Shown here: positions 15,951 to 24,239 of the stretch, one piece after another
Numbering within the stretch: the first letter of the stretch is position 1
How the letters are laid out: each line of letters begins with the position of its first letter
Assembly (NCBI RefSeq): GCF_003501885.1
Contig: NZ_QWFA01000039.1
Coordinates: 1 to 33,727 of the forward strand
Direction of reading: 5' to 3'
Length of the DNA: 33,727 bases
From: Streptomyces globisporus
Lineage (GTDB): Bacteria; Actinomycetota; Actinomycetes; Streptomycetales; Streptomycetaceae
Notes under the pieces: model-generated
Database searches by the model: none
Told to the model about the DNA's origin: nothing
What the model saw: the letters and a program-made list of their open reading frames with translations, nothing else
Made by a program: the position numbers and the translations under genes

Positions 15951-17015
15951 ATGCATGTACCCGATGGATTCATCGACGCACCTGTCTCCGTCGCCGCCGG
16001 GGCCTTCGCGGTCGGCGCGGTCGCCGTCAGCCTGCGCGGCGCGCGCCGCGAACTCGACGAGCGCACCGCCCCGCTCGCCGGTCTGGTGGCCGCGTTCATC
16101 TTCGCCGTGCAGATGCTCAACTTCCCGGTGGCCGCCGGTACCAGCGGCCATCTGATGGGAGGGGCGCTGGCCGCGATCCTTGTCGGACCCTGGACGGCGG
16201 TGCTCTGCCTGTCCGTGGTGCTGCTGCTGCAGGGCATCTTCTTCGCTGACGGCGGTCTCACCGCGCTCGGCGTGAACATCACCGTCATGGGCGTGGTCAC
16301 CGTCGTCGTCGCGTACGTGGTGTTCCGCCTGCTCACCGGCCTCCTGCCGCGCACCCGTCGGTCCGCGACGGCCTCGGCGTTCGTCGCCGCGCTCGTGTCC
16401 GTACCCGCGTCGGCCGCCGCCTTCACGCTGCTCTACTGGATCGGCGGCACCACGGAGATCCCGATCGGCAAGGTCTTCACCGCCATGGTCGGCGTACACG
16501 TCCTGATCGGCATCGGGGAAGCGGTCATCACGGCCCTGACGGTCGGCGCGGTCCTGGCCGTACGCCCCGACCTCGTCCACGGCGTCCGCGGAATCGCCGC
16601 CCCCCTCAAGCTCCGGATCGACGGGGAGCTGGTCGACGCGCCCGCCGCGACCCGCGACCCCGAACCCGCCCCCGCGCACCGGTCCGCCCGCGGGTTCTGG
16701 ATCACCGGGCTGGTCTCGGCGTTCCTCCTCGCCGGGTTCGTCTCCTTCTACGCCTCCGCCGACCCCGACGGCCTGGAGCGGGTCGCCGCCGACCAGGGCA
16801 TCGACGAGAAGGTGGCGGAGCACGGCGCGGCCGACTCCCCGCTCGCCGACTACGGCGTCGGGGACATCGCGAACGCCCGGCTCTCCGGCGGCCTCGCCGG
16901 GGTGATCGGCGTCAGCGCCACCGTCGTCGTCGGCACCGGGGTGTTCTGGGTGGTCCGCCGCCGTGAGGAAGAGCCCGGCGAAGCGCCCCGCGACCGCGAC
17001 CACGAGAACGCCTGA
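15951..17015 (+). CDS. cbiM: CbiM-CbiN fusion, nickel/cobalt ECF transporter
   Basis: A 354-aa membrane protein. The N-terminus MHVPDGFID carries the Met1-His2 that binds Ni/Co in CbiM/NikM. Conserved membrane segments follow (NFPVAAGTSGHLMGG with its His, then GLTALGVNITVMG). After about residue 245, a separate CbiN-like part has a membrane helix, the ADPDGLERVA motif, a periplasmic loop and a last helix near 318-340. CbiN is usually a separate gene between cbiM and cbiQ; here it is fused. The ATG at 15951 is forced, since Met1-His2 must be N-terminal. CbiQ starts 1 nt after the stop. Whether it carries nickel or cobalt is unresolved. Confidence 0.92.
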   Translation: MHVPDGFIDAPVSVAAGAFAVGAVAVSLRGARRELDERTAPLAGLVAAFIFAVQMLNFPVAAGTSGHLMGGALAAILVGPWTAVLCLSVVLLLQGIFFADGGLTALGVNITVMGVVTVVVAYVVFRLLTGLLPRTRRSATASAFVAALVSVPASAAAFTLLYWIGGTTEIPIGKVFTAMVGVHVLIGIGEAVITALTVGAVLAVRPDLVHGVRGIAAPLKLRIDGELVDAPAATRDPEPAPAHRSARGFWITGLVSAFLLAGFVSFYASADPDGLERVAADQGIDEKVAEHGAADSPLADYGVGDIANARLSGGLAGVIGVSATVVVGTGVFWVVRRREEEPGEAPRDRDHENA

Positions 17016-17016
17016 C

Positions 17017-17778
17017 ATGGGTGCGGGCCACGCCCACAAGCTCTACCGGCACGGACCCTCGCCGGTCCACGGCCTGCCCCCGCACTGCAAACTCGTCGCC
17101 GTCTTCTGCTTCGTGCTCGTGGTCGTCTGCACCCCGCGCGAGGCGATGTGGGCCTTCGGGCTGTACGCCGCCCTGCTGGCCGCCGTCGCTGCCGTGGCCC
17201 GGATCCCCGTCGGCTTCCTGCTGAAACGGCTCGTCGTCGAGGTACCGTTCGTCGCGTTCGCCCTGCTCATGCCGTTCGTGGTGCCGGGCGAGCAGACGAA
17301 CGTCCTCGGCGTCTCCGTCAGCGTCCCCGGCCTCTGGGGCGCGTGGAACGTGCTGGCCAAGGCCACCCTCGGCGTCGCCGCCTCGGTGCTCCTGGCCTCC
17401 AGCACCGAACTGCGCGCCGTCCTGCTCGGCCTCCAGCGCCTGAAGCTGCCGCCGCTGCTCGTGCAGATCGCCTCGTTCATGATCCGGTACGGGGACGTCG
17501 TCACCGACGAGATGCGGCGCATGGCGATCGCCCGCCGCTCCCGGGGCTTCGAGGCGCGCGGCGTACGGCAGTGGCGGGTGCTCGCCGCCTCGGCGGGGGC
17601 CCTGTTCATCCGCTCCTACGAACGCGGTGAACGCGTCCACCTCGCCATGGTGAGCCGGGGGTACACGGGCACGATGCCGGTGATCGACGAGGTGACAGCG
17701 GACCGGACGCAGTGGGCGTACGCGGCGACGCTCCCCGTGCTCGCGCTCGCGATCTGTCTGCTGGGATGGACCCTGTGA
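17017..17778 (+). CDS. cbiQ: CbiQ, ECF transporter T component
   Basis: A 253-aa transmembrane coupling subunit that links CbiM to the ATPase. There are about five membrane helices. The two Ala-Arg-Gly type coupling motifs of T components are seen as MAIARRSRGFEARG and LAMVSRGYTG. The ATG at 17017 is preferred to an upstream GTG/ATG inside cbiM; it is one base past the cbiM stop, so translation is coupled. The C-terminal end overlaps cbiO. Confidence 0.92.
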   Translation: MGAGHAHKLYRHGPSPVHGLPPHCKLVAVFCFVLVVVCTPREAMWAFGLYAALLAAVAAVARIPVGFLLKRLVVEVPFVAFALLMPFVVPGEQTNVLGVSVSVPGLWGAWNVLAKATLGVAASVLLASSTELRAVLLGLQRLKLPPLLVQIASFMIRYGDVVTDEMRRMAIARRSRGFEARGVRQWRVLAASAGALFIRSYERGERVHLAMVSRGYTGTMPVIDEVTADRTQWAYAATLPVLALAICLLGWTL

Positions 17779-18557
17779 CCGTTTCCCCGAAGGACGCCGA
17801 GACCGCCGCCCCGTCGCTCGAAGTCAGCGGCCTCGCCTACGCCTACCCCGACGGCCACCAGGCCCTCTTCGGGGTGAACCTGACTGTCGGCCGCGGCGAA
17901 CGCGTCGCGCTCCTCGGCCCCAACGGCGCGGGCAAGACCACGCTCGTCCTGCACCTCAACGGCATCCTGGAGGCGGGCTCCGGCACGGTCCGGGTCGCCG
18001 GGCTCCCGGTGGCCAAGCGGAATCTGGCCGAGATCCGCCGCCGGGTCGGCATCGTGTTCCAGGACCCGGACGACCAGCTGTTCATGCCCACGGTCCGCGA
18101 GGACGTCGCCTTCGGGCCCGCCTCCGCCGGACTGCGCGGACCGGAGCTGGAGGAACGCGTCCTGCGGGCGCTGAAGCAGGTCGGCATGGAGGAGTACGCG
18201 GCCCGCCCGCCGCACCACCTCTCCTTCGGGCAGCGCCGCCGCGTCGCCGTGGCCACCGTCCTCGCGATGGACCCGGAGATCCTCGTCCTGGACGAACCCT
18301 CGTCCAACCTGGACCCGGCCTCCCGTCGCGAACTGGCCGACATCCTGCGGTCCTTGGACGTCACGGTGCTCATGGTCACCCACGATCTGCCCTACGCCCT
18401 GGAGCTCTGCCCGCGCGCGGTCATCCTCAGCGAGGGCGTCATCGCCGCCGACGACCGTACGCAGGACCTGCTGCGCGACCAGGAGCTGATGCGCTCCCAC
18501 CGGCTGGAGCTGCCGTTCGGCTTCGACCCGGGAGCCGTCGACATTCCGGCACCGTAA
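17775..18557 (+). CDS. cbiO: CbiO, ECF transporter ATPase
   Basis: A 260-aa ABC ATPase that powers the importer. Walker A is GPNGAGKTT, the Q-loop lies in VFQDPDDQLF, the signature is LSFGQRRR, Walker B is ILVLDEPSSNLDP, and the H-loop is VTHDLPY. The GTG at 17775 overlaps the cbiQ stop as GTGA and has GGGATGGA just upstream. An in-frame ATG at 17766 is equally open but has no ribosome site. The operon order M(N)-Q-O is complete with a single ATPase. No terminator is seen after the stop. Confidence 0.93.
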   Translation: MTVSPKDAETAAPSLEVSGLAYAYPDGHQALFGVNLTVGRGERVALLGPNGAGKTTLVLHLNGILEAGSGTVRVAGLPVAKRNLAEIRRRVGIVFQDPDDQLFMPTVREDVAFGPASAGLRGPELEERVLRALKQVGMEEYAARPPHHLSFGQRRRVAVATVLAMDPEILVLDEPSSNLDPASRRELADILRSLDVTVLMVTHDLPYALELCPRAVILSEGVIAADDRTQDLLRDQELMRSHRLELPFGFDPGAVDIPAP

Positions 18558-18630
18558 ACAGATGGTGACAGCCCGGTGGTGACGGAGACCCGCTCCCCGA
18601 ACACCCCGCCGGGACGTGCACCATGGAGGG

Positions 18631-19890
18631 ATGAGCGGGAGCGCGGGAGTGAGCACGACGGGTACGGGCGCGGAAGCGAAATCCGGCGCGGGGGCAGCCG
18701 AGACCGTGAGCGCGGACAGGGCCGTGGACGTCCGGGGCACGGTGGCCCCCGGGTACGAACCGGTCGCGGACGCCTTCGTCCGTAACTTCGAGCAGCGGGG
18801 CGAGCGCGGCGCGGCCGTCGCCGTCTACCGCCACGGACGCAAGGTCGTCGACCTCTGGGCCGGTACGAGAGACGTCGACGGCACCGAACCGTGGGCCGTC
18901 GACACCGTCCAGATCGTCCGCTCGGCCGGCAAGGGCATCGCCGCCGCCGTCCCGCTCCTCCTCCACCAGCGCGGGCAGGTGGACCTGGACGCCCCGGTCT
19001 CCACCTACTGGCCGGAGTTCGCGGCGAACGGCAAGGAACGCGTCCTCGTCCGCGACCTCCTCGCGCACCGGGCCGGGGTCCCGGCCCTGGACCGCACCCT
19101 CACCCCCGCCGAGGCCGCCGACGGCGTCTCCGGGCCCGCCGCCGTAGCCGCCCAGCGACCGCAGTGGGAGCCCGGCACCGACCACGGCTACCACGCCCAG
19201 ACCTACAGTTGGCTGGTCGGCGAACTGGTCCGCCGCGCCACGGGCCGCACCATCGGCCGCTGGATCGCCGAGGAGATCGCCCGCCCGCTCGGCCTCGACT
19301 TCTGGTTCGGGCTCCCCGCCGACGAGGCCCACCGCATCGGGCGCATCGGCCCCGTGGAGCCTCCGGCCGCGGCAGGCGCGTCGGGGGCCCTGCGCGTACG
19401 CCCCAAACGCTCCGTCGTCGAGGCGTACCGCGACCCGGAGTCGCTGACCCGGCGGGCGTTCGGCGCGATCGACCCGTTCCCCGACGAGAACGACCCCGCC
19501 TACCGCGCGGCCGAACTTCCCGCGTCGGGCGGCATCGCGACCGCCCGGGGCCTGGCCCGCTGCTACGCCGCGATGATCGGCCCCGTCGACGGCCACCGCC
19601 GGCTGTTCGCCCCCGCCACGCTCACCCTGGCCCGTACGGAGGAGTCGGCGGGTCCGGACCGGGTCCTGGTCGTCAACACCCGTTTCGGCCTGGGCTACAT
19701 GCTGCACGGACCGGCCGCCCCGCTGCTGGGACCCGGCTCCTTCGGCCACCCGGGACGCGGCGGTTCGCTCGGCTTCGCCGACCCCGAGTCCGGCATCGCG
19801 CTCGGCTATGTCACCAACGGCCTCCAGAAGGGAGTCACCGCCGACCCCCGTGCCCAGGCGCTGGTCAGAGCAGTACGGTCGGCCCTATGA
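18631..19890 (+). CDS. Serine hydrolase, class C beta-lactamase/EstB-like
   Basis: About 419 aa. The beta-lactamase-type esterase fold has S98-A-G-K101 as the SxxK nucleophile motif, Y187-H-A as the YxN-equivalent, and a C-terminal GHPGRGG in place of KTG. This combination (YHA, HPG) is typical of EstB-like carboxylesterases rather than penicillin-hydrolysing enzymes. There is no signal peptide. The first 35 residues are Gly/Ala/Ser-rich and poorly conserved in character, so the start is uncertain: GTG 18616, ATG 18631 or a later codon. The stop overlaps the next SDR (ATGA), so the two are coupled. Substrate unknown. Confidence 0.86.
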   Translation: MSGSAGVSTTGTGAEAKSGAGAAETVSADRAVDVRGTVAPGYEPVADAFVRNFEQRGERGAAVAVYRHGRKVVDLWAGTRDVDGTEPWAVDTVQIVRSAGKGIAAAVPLLLHQRGQVDLDAPVSTYWPEFAANGKERVLVRDLLAHRAGVPALDRTLTPAEAADGVSGPAAVAAQRPQWEPGTDHGYHAQTYSWLVGELVRRATGRTIGRWIAEEIARPLGLDFWFGLPADEAHRIGRIGPVEPPAAAGASGALRVRPKRSVVEAYRDPESLTRRAFGAIDPFPDENDPAYRAAELPASGGIATARGLARCYAAMIGPVDGHRRLFAPATLTLARTEESAGPDRVLVVNTRFGLGYMLHGPAAPLLGPGSFGHPGRGGSLGFADPESGIALGYVTNGLQKGVTADPRAQALVRAVRSAL

Positions 19891-20681
19891 CACCTGTGAC
19901 ATCTGCCCGCTTCGCCGGCTACAGCATCCTGATCACCGCCGCGGGCCAGGGCATCGGCGCGGCAACGGCCCACCGCCTGGCGGCGGAAGGGGCCTCGGTC
20001 CTCGTCACGGACCTCGACGCGAAGCGCGCGTCCGACACGGCGGCGGCGATACGCGAGGCGGGCGGCACCGCCGACTCCCTCGTCTGCGACGTGGCCGACC
20101 GTGCGGCGGTGGAGGCGGCGGTGGCGTACGCGGTCGAGACCTTCGGCCGGCTCGACGTCCTGGTCAACAACGCCTACGCGGCGAGCGAGGACGCCGAGCT
20201 CTTCGAGGACGAGCCGGACGAGCAGTGGGAACGCGACCTGGACATCACGCTCTCCGGCCCCTTCCGCTGCGCCCGCGCCGCCCTGCCGCACCTGGTCGCC
20301 TCGGGCCGGGGCGCGATCGTCACCATCGGCTCGGTCAACGGTGAACAGGACTTCGGCGGCCACGCGTACAGTGCCGCGAAGGCGGGCCTGGCCAGCCTCA
20401 CCCGTACGCTGGCGGGCCACGCGGGCCCGCGCGGGGTACGGGTCAACCTGGTCGCCCCCGGCACGATCCGCACCGACGCCTGGGCGGGCCGCGACACTGA
20501 GTTGGCCCGGGCGGCGGCCCTCTACCCGCTGGGCCGGATCGGCACCCCCGAGGACATCGCGTCGGCCGTGGCCTTCCTCGCCTCGTCCGACGCGTCGTGG
20601 ATCACGGGGACGACGCTGCGGGTGGACGGCGGGATCCTCGCGGTGAACACGGGCTTCCGGCAGGCGATGGCGCAGCCGTAG
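19887..20681 (+). CDS. Short-chain dehydrogenase/reductase
   Basis: A 264-aa classical SDR. TAAGQGIG (17-24) is the cofactor loop, LVTDLDA ends strand 2 with an acidic residue that favours NAD(H), NNAYA is the NAG-equivalent, and TIGSVNG with YSAAK gives the catalytic Ser-Tyr-Lys. The end (GTTLRVDGGI) is that of FabG-like oxidoreductases. The ATG at 19887 overlaps the hydrolase stop by 4 nt. Coupling with a serine esterase suggests a two-step conversion of an ester-linked alcohol, but this is inference. Confidence 0.92.
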   Translation: MTPVTSARFAGYSILITAAGQGIGAATAHRLAAEGASVLVTDLDAKRASDTAAAIREAGGTADSLVCDVADRAAVEAAVAYAVETFGRLDVLVNNAYAASEDAELFEDEPDEQWERDLDITLSGPFRCARAALPHLVASGRGAIVTIGSVNGEQDFGGHAYSAAKAGLASLTRTLAGHAGPRGVRVNLVAPGTIRTDAWAGRDTELARAAALYPLGRIGTPEDIASAVAFLASSDASWITGTTLRVDGGILAVNTGFRQAMAQP

Positions 20682-20776
20682 ACCGGCGGGCGGCGGGGCA
20701 GCCCTAGATCCCGCAGGCGAGGGCGCAGCTGTAAACCCGCTGGTCCAACCCCGCCGCGGCGGCCTACCCTGCGCGG

Positions 20777-21244
20777 ATGATCAACCACGAACACACCGAC
20801 AGAACCGGCCGCCCCGTCACCCTCCACGAGGTGGACGCGGACAACTGGCGGGCGGTCGCCGACTGCGCCCCGCGCGACGACCAGCGCGACTGGGTCCCCG
20901 CTCTGGCCGCCCGCTACCTCGTCCTGAGCAGCCGCGAGGACACCTGGAACTCCCTCGCGGTCCTCGCGGGCGACGAGGTGACGGGCCACATCATGTGGGG
21001 CCGGGACGAGGACGGTTCGCACTGGATCGGCGGCATGCTGATCGACGCCGCCCACCAGGGCAGGGGTATCGGCCGCGCAGCCGTACACACCCTGGCGGAC
21101 TGGCTCTCGACCCGCGAGCCCGGCACCGCCGTACGCCTCTCGTACGCCCCGGAGAACGAGGCGGCCGCGCACCTGTACACCGCGCTCGGCTTCCGGCCGA
21201 CCGGGGTGGAGGAGGACGGGGAGATCGTGGCGGAGTGGAAGTAG
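20777..21244 (+). CDS. GNAT N-acetyltransferase (polyamine-type fold)
   Basis: A 155-aa acetyltransferase. Motif A is QGRGIGRAAV, preceded by the IGGMLIDAAH strand, and motif B is ENEAAAHLYTALGFRPTG. The layout with an N-terminal VTLHEVDADNW resembles PaiA/BltD-type spermine/spermidine acetyltransferases, but the substrate is not proven. TACCCT at 20765-20770 ends 6 nt before the ATG and no ribosome site is visible, so the message is probably leaderless. Confidence 0.87.
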   Translation: MINHEHTDRTGRPVTLHEVDADNWRAVADCAPRDDQRDWVPALAARYLVLSSREDTWNSLAVLAGDEVTGHIMWGRDEDGSHWIGGMLIDAAHQGRGIGRAAVHTLADWLSTREPGTAVRLSYAPENEAAAHLYTALGFRPTGVEEDGEIVAEWK

Positions 21245-21282
21245 CGGCGGCGAAGTGAGTGCTCGTCCCGTGGGTCGCGCCA

Positions 21283-21729
21283 CTACGTCGCCGGACCGAG
21301 CATCATCAGCATCGTCGGGTCGGGCACGGGGGTGAACCCGACCTTGGCGTACAGCTCGTGGGCGTCGAGCGTGGCGAGCAGGGTGCGCTTGAGTTCGTAC
21401 GGGGCGAGGTGGTCGCGGACGGCGGTCGCCAGGCGTACGCCGAGGCCCCGGCCGCGGTGCGCGGGGTCCACGTAGACGTCGCAGAGCCAGGCGAAGGTGG
21501 CACGGTCCGTGACGACCCGGGCGTAGGCGACCTGCGTCCCCCCGCCGTCGTACACACCGAAGTTGAGCGACCCGCGCAGGGACCGCTCGACGAGATCCCG
21601 GCTGCGGCCGAGCGCCCAGAAGGCGTCGGTGGAGAGCCAGTGGTGTACGAGGCCGATGTCGATGCGGTCCGGGTCGGTGTCGATCTCGTACGCGTCGTCG
21701 CCGGGCGGGCCGCTGGTCGTGGTGGTCAT
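21283..21729 (-). CDS. GNAT N-acetyltransferase
   Basis: A 148-aa acetyltransferase with DVYVDPAHRGRGLGVRLA (motif A), a shortened motif-B region (TLDAHELYAKVGF) and a hydrophobic MLMMLGP end. The ATG at 21729 (MTTTTSG) is chosen over the frame's upstream codons because TAGCAT on the minus strand lies 8 nt before it. The arginine-rich extension from 21909 overlaps the divergent gene and is not coding. Substrate unknown. Confidence 0.87.
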   Translation of the reverse strand: MTTTTSGPPGDDAYEIDTDPDRIDIGLVHHWLSTDAFWALGRSRDLVERSLRGSLNFGVYDGGGTQVAYARVVTDRATFAWLCDVYVDPAHRGRGLGVRLATAVRDHLAPYELKRTLLATLDAHELYAKVGFTPVPDPTMLMMLGPAT

Positions 21730-21853
21730 GGGACCGGATGCTAGCCGCGGCACGGAGTTCCAGCCGTGGGTGCGGGCAGTCGTCGTCCGTGCTGCCCGGC
21801 GCCGCCGGATAAACGAATGGCGGGGGCGGGCTTCGCGCGGCAGGATGCCCTGC

Positions 21854-22414
21854 ATGACCTTGCCCACCCCCGAGTTGCACACCGAGCGCCTGCGCCTGCG
21901 GCCGTTCACCGACGCCGACGCGGCACCGCTCTACGCGCTGCAGAGCGACGCCCATGTGCTGCGCTACTGGGACTCCCCGCCGTGGACCGATCCGGCCCGC
22001 TCCCAGCGCTTCATCGAGATCTGCCGCATGATCGAGGAGGAAGGTTCGGGAGCGCGGGTGGCCGTCGAACGCGTCTCCGACGGCGCGTTCATCGGCTGGT
22101 GCGGTCTCTTCGACTGGAACCCGGACTTCCGCAGCGCGTCCCTGTGCTACGTCTTCGACGCCGCCACGTGGGGCAACGGATACGGCACGGAGACCGCGCG
22201 GGCCGTCCTGCGGTGGGCGTACGACACCCTGGACCTGAACCGCGTCCAGGCCGAGACCGACACCCGCAACGTGGCGTCCGCCCGGGTCCTGGAGAAGCTC
22301 GGCTTCGTCCGCGAGGGCACCCTCCGCGAGGACTGCATCGTCAACGGCGACGTCTCCGACTCCTGGGTCTTCGGTCTGCTCCGCCGGGACTGGGACGCGA
22401 CGGCCGGCCGCTAG
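21854..22414 (+). CDS. RimJ/RimL-type GNAT N-acetyltransferase
   Basis: A 186-aa acetyltransferase. The family opening LHTERLRLRPFTDADAAPLY is followed by FDAATWGNGYGTETARAVL (acetyl-CoA loop) and RNVASARVLEKLGFVREG, the classical Acetyltransf_3 end. AGGA at 21842-21845 supports the ATG at 21854; another ATG lies 9 nt earlier. RimJ/L proteins acetylate protein N-termini, but many relatives act on small molecules or toxins. Confidence 0.9.
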   Translation: MTLPTPELHTERLRLRPFTDADAAPLYALQSDAHVLRYWDSPPWTDPARSQRFIEICRMIEEEGSGARVAVERVSDGAFIGWCGLFDWNPDFRSASLCYVFDAATWGNGYGTETARAVLRWAYDTLDLNRVQAETDTRNVASARVLEKLGFVREGTLREDCIVNGDVSDSWVFGLLRRDWDATAGR

Positions 22415-22508
22415 GACCGGGAGTTGAACCGGTGACCGTGCCCAACGCGTTGGCAGCAGCATGCTCCTGGAACGGCTCGACGGAGCCCTACCCTGGCCTC
22501 GATCCACG

Positions 22509-22868
22509 ATGACGACGTGGCGATGGGCCTCCTCGCCGGACCGCACGCGCGGCTGGTCGCGGACCCCGCGCCGCCGGGGCTGCGCGGCCTCGGTGACGTC
22601 GCCGCCGCGATGCTGGAGCAGGTCCCGCAGGCGGTCACGCATCTGACCGACCCGGCCGACCGGCACCTCCTGGGAGGCTGGGCATCGGCCGCGCCGAACT
22701 GTCCGACGACCCCGGAGACCGGCTGTTGCCGTGGGTCGCGGTGGAGCGCGATGCGGTGAGGACGGCTACCGCACGAGGTCGATCTCCGCCCATTCCGTCC
22801 TGCGCGGGACCGGCCCGGGGGTGATGCCCCAGTGGCCCGGCTTCGTCGCCTACGCCGCAAGGCGCTGA
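22509..22868 (+). pseudogene. Frameshifted gene of unknown function
   Basis: A protein-like sequence is spread over three frames on the plus strand. Frame from 22517: MAMGLLAGPHARLVADPAP, continuing to LLGG near 22678. Frame from 22678: LGIGRAELSDDPGDRLLPW up to about 22758. Frame from 22758: EDGYRTRSISAHSVLRG to the TGA at 22866-22868. Each switch equals the loss of one base. TACCCT at 22489-22494 could be its -10, and an ATG at 22509 would need one more lost base. I do not recognise the family. It is either a decayed gene or one broken by base-calling errors. The preceding stretch 22415-22508 shows nothing else that I can support. Confidence 0.5.
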
Positions 22869-22883
22869 ACACACGCCCGCCAC

Positions 22884-22983
22884 TATGATGCGGGCAACGC
22901 GTCACCATGCGCGCTGGTGTGCCGGGAAGTCTGGTCGGCGTCGGAGGGGCAGCCGTCCCTCCGCCAGCCGAGACTTCGGAAGG
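22884..22983 (+). promoter_or_regulatory. Promoter, leader hairpin and ribosome site of the PucR-type gene
   Basis: TATGAT at 22884-22889 is a consensus -10. CGGAGGG (22942-22948) and CCCTCCG (22957-22963) form a 7-bp leader hairpin. GGAAGG at 22978-22983 is a good ribosome site 9 nt before GTG 22993, but that GTG is not in frame with the main gene. Confidence 0.5.
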
Positions 22984-24188
22984 CCGCCCTTCGTGGAAGA
23001 GAACCTGCGCCGGCGAGCGAGACGCCCAAGTCCACTGTCCTTCAGGAGTACGTCGCCCCTCGGTTGCCCGTGAAGCCGCCCGAGGGCGGGCGGCAGGCCG
23101 TCACACCCGTGCCGAGCGGTTTCGGCGATTCCCCGGCCACCCGCGCACGGACCTGCCCCGGATTCGAAGCCCTGCTGGACGCGGTCGCGGCAACGGGCAG
23201 GGACCCCGGCGGGGACGAGTTGGAAGAGCTCCGGTCCTTCGGGGAAGAGGCCGCGGTCAGCGGCACGACCCTGCGGACCCTGGTCGTGCACCACCTGTCC
23301 CGGACCCGGGCTGCCTGGCCCGCCGGGACGACGGGTTCCGACCGTGTCCTCGCCGCCGTTCAACGAGCCGTCGAAGCCCTCTGTGAGGGCTACGAACGTG
23401 CCGAGCAGCTCGCCGTCCGGCAGCAGGAGGCGGCACGGCGGGAGTTCATCGACGACCTTCTGTACGGGAGCGGCGAACCGGGGCTCCTGGCCGAACGCGC
23501 TGAGCGGCTCGGGCTGCGGTTCTCTCACGCACACGCCGTCGGTGTGGCCGAAGGCCCCGTCCCGTACGCCGAGGGCGACGCCGTGCCCCGACTCGTCGAA
23601 CGCGCCGTGACGAGTCGCTTCGGGGAGCGCAGCATTCTGCTCACCACCAAGGACGGACGGCTGATCTGCATCGCGCCCGGGGACCGACGCCAGATCCTCA
23701 CCCACTTCGCCAAGCAGGCCCACGCCGCGACCGGCGGCGGACGGGCCGCGATCGGACGGCCGCACCCCGGAGCGGGCGGCGTCGTCCACTCGTACAGGGA
23801 AGCACTCCGGGCCCTGGACCTGGCGGGCCATCTCGGTCTGGAGGACCCGGTGCTCCACGCCGCGGACCTTCTCGTCTATCCGGTGCTGACCAGGGACCGG
23901 CAGGCCATGGAGGACCTGGTCCGGACCACCCTGGGCCCGCTTCTGAAGGCCCGGGGCGGCCCGGAACCGCATCTGGAGACCCTCGCGGCCTACTTCGACT
24001 CCGGTTGTGTCACGACCCAGGCCGCCCGGCGCCTTTCCTTGAGCGTCCGGGCCCTCACGTACCGCCTCGAACGCATCCACCAGCTCACCGGGGCCGACCC
24101 TGCCGACCCCCAGCACCGCTACGCCCTGCAGACCGCTGTCATCGGGGCCCGGATTCTCGGCTGGCCCGCACACAAGACCAAGGCGTAG
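22917..24188 (+). CDS. PucR/CdaR-type transcriptional regulator
   Basis: About 390-420 aa depending on the start. The C-terminal PucR helix-turn-helix is clear (LETLAAYFDSGCVTTQAARR, then LSVRALTYRLERIHQLTG, about 23975-24120). The central part is GGDEF-like/unknown as in PucR regulators. The start is unclear: GTG 22917 opens the frame, but its first 35 codons are Arg-rich and not protein-like. The best ribosome site serves GTG 22993 in another frame (VEENLRRRA), which would join SETPKSTVLQEYV in the main frame if one base were restored. Internal GTG 23068 is a further option. PucR proteins usually activate a neighbouring catabolic gene; the hydrolase that follows is the obvious target. Confidence 0.8.
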   Translation: MCREVWSASEGQPSLRQPRLRKAALRGREPAPASETPKSTVLQEYVAPRLPVKPPEGGRQAVTPVPSGFGDSPATRARTCPGFEALLDAVAATGRDPGGDELEELRSFGEEAAVSGTTLRTLVVHHLSRTRAAWPAGTTGSDRVLAAVQRAVEALCEGYERAEQLAVRQQEAARREFIDDLLYGSGEPGLLAERAERLGLRFSHAHAVGVAEGPVPYAEGDAVPRLVERAVTSRFGERSILLTTKDGRLICIAPGDRRQILTHFAKQAHAATGGGRAAIGRPHPGAGGVVHSYREALRALDLAGHLGLEDPVLHAADLLVYPVLTRDRQAMEDLVRTTLGPLLKARGGPEPHLETLAAYFDSGCVTTQAARRLSLSVRALTYRLERIHQLTGADPADPQHRYALQTAVIGARILGWPAHKTKA

Positions 24189-24239
24189 ACGACAGCGAGC
24201 AACCTTCCCTTCATGGTCGACGACGACAAGGACGGACAC

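Noticed and set aside
22413..22440. tRNA 3' end or attachment site
   Set aside because: The minus strand has a T-arm-like GGTTCAACTCC, but the T-stem does not pair with a 7-nt loop and no other tRNA arm is present.
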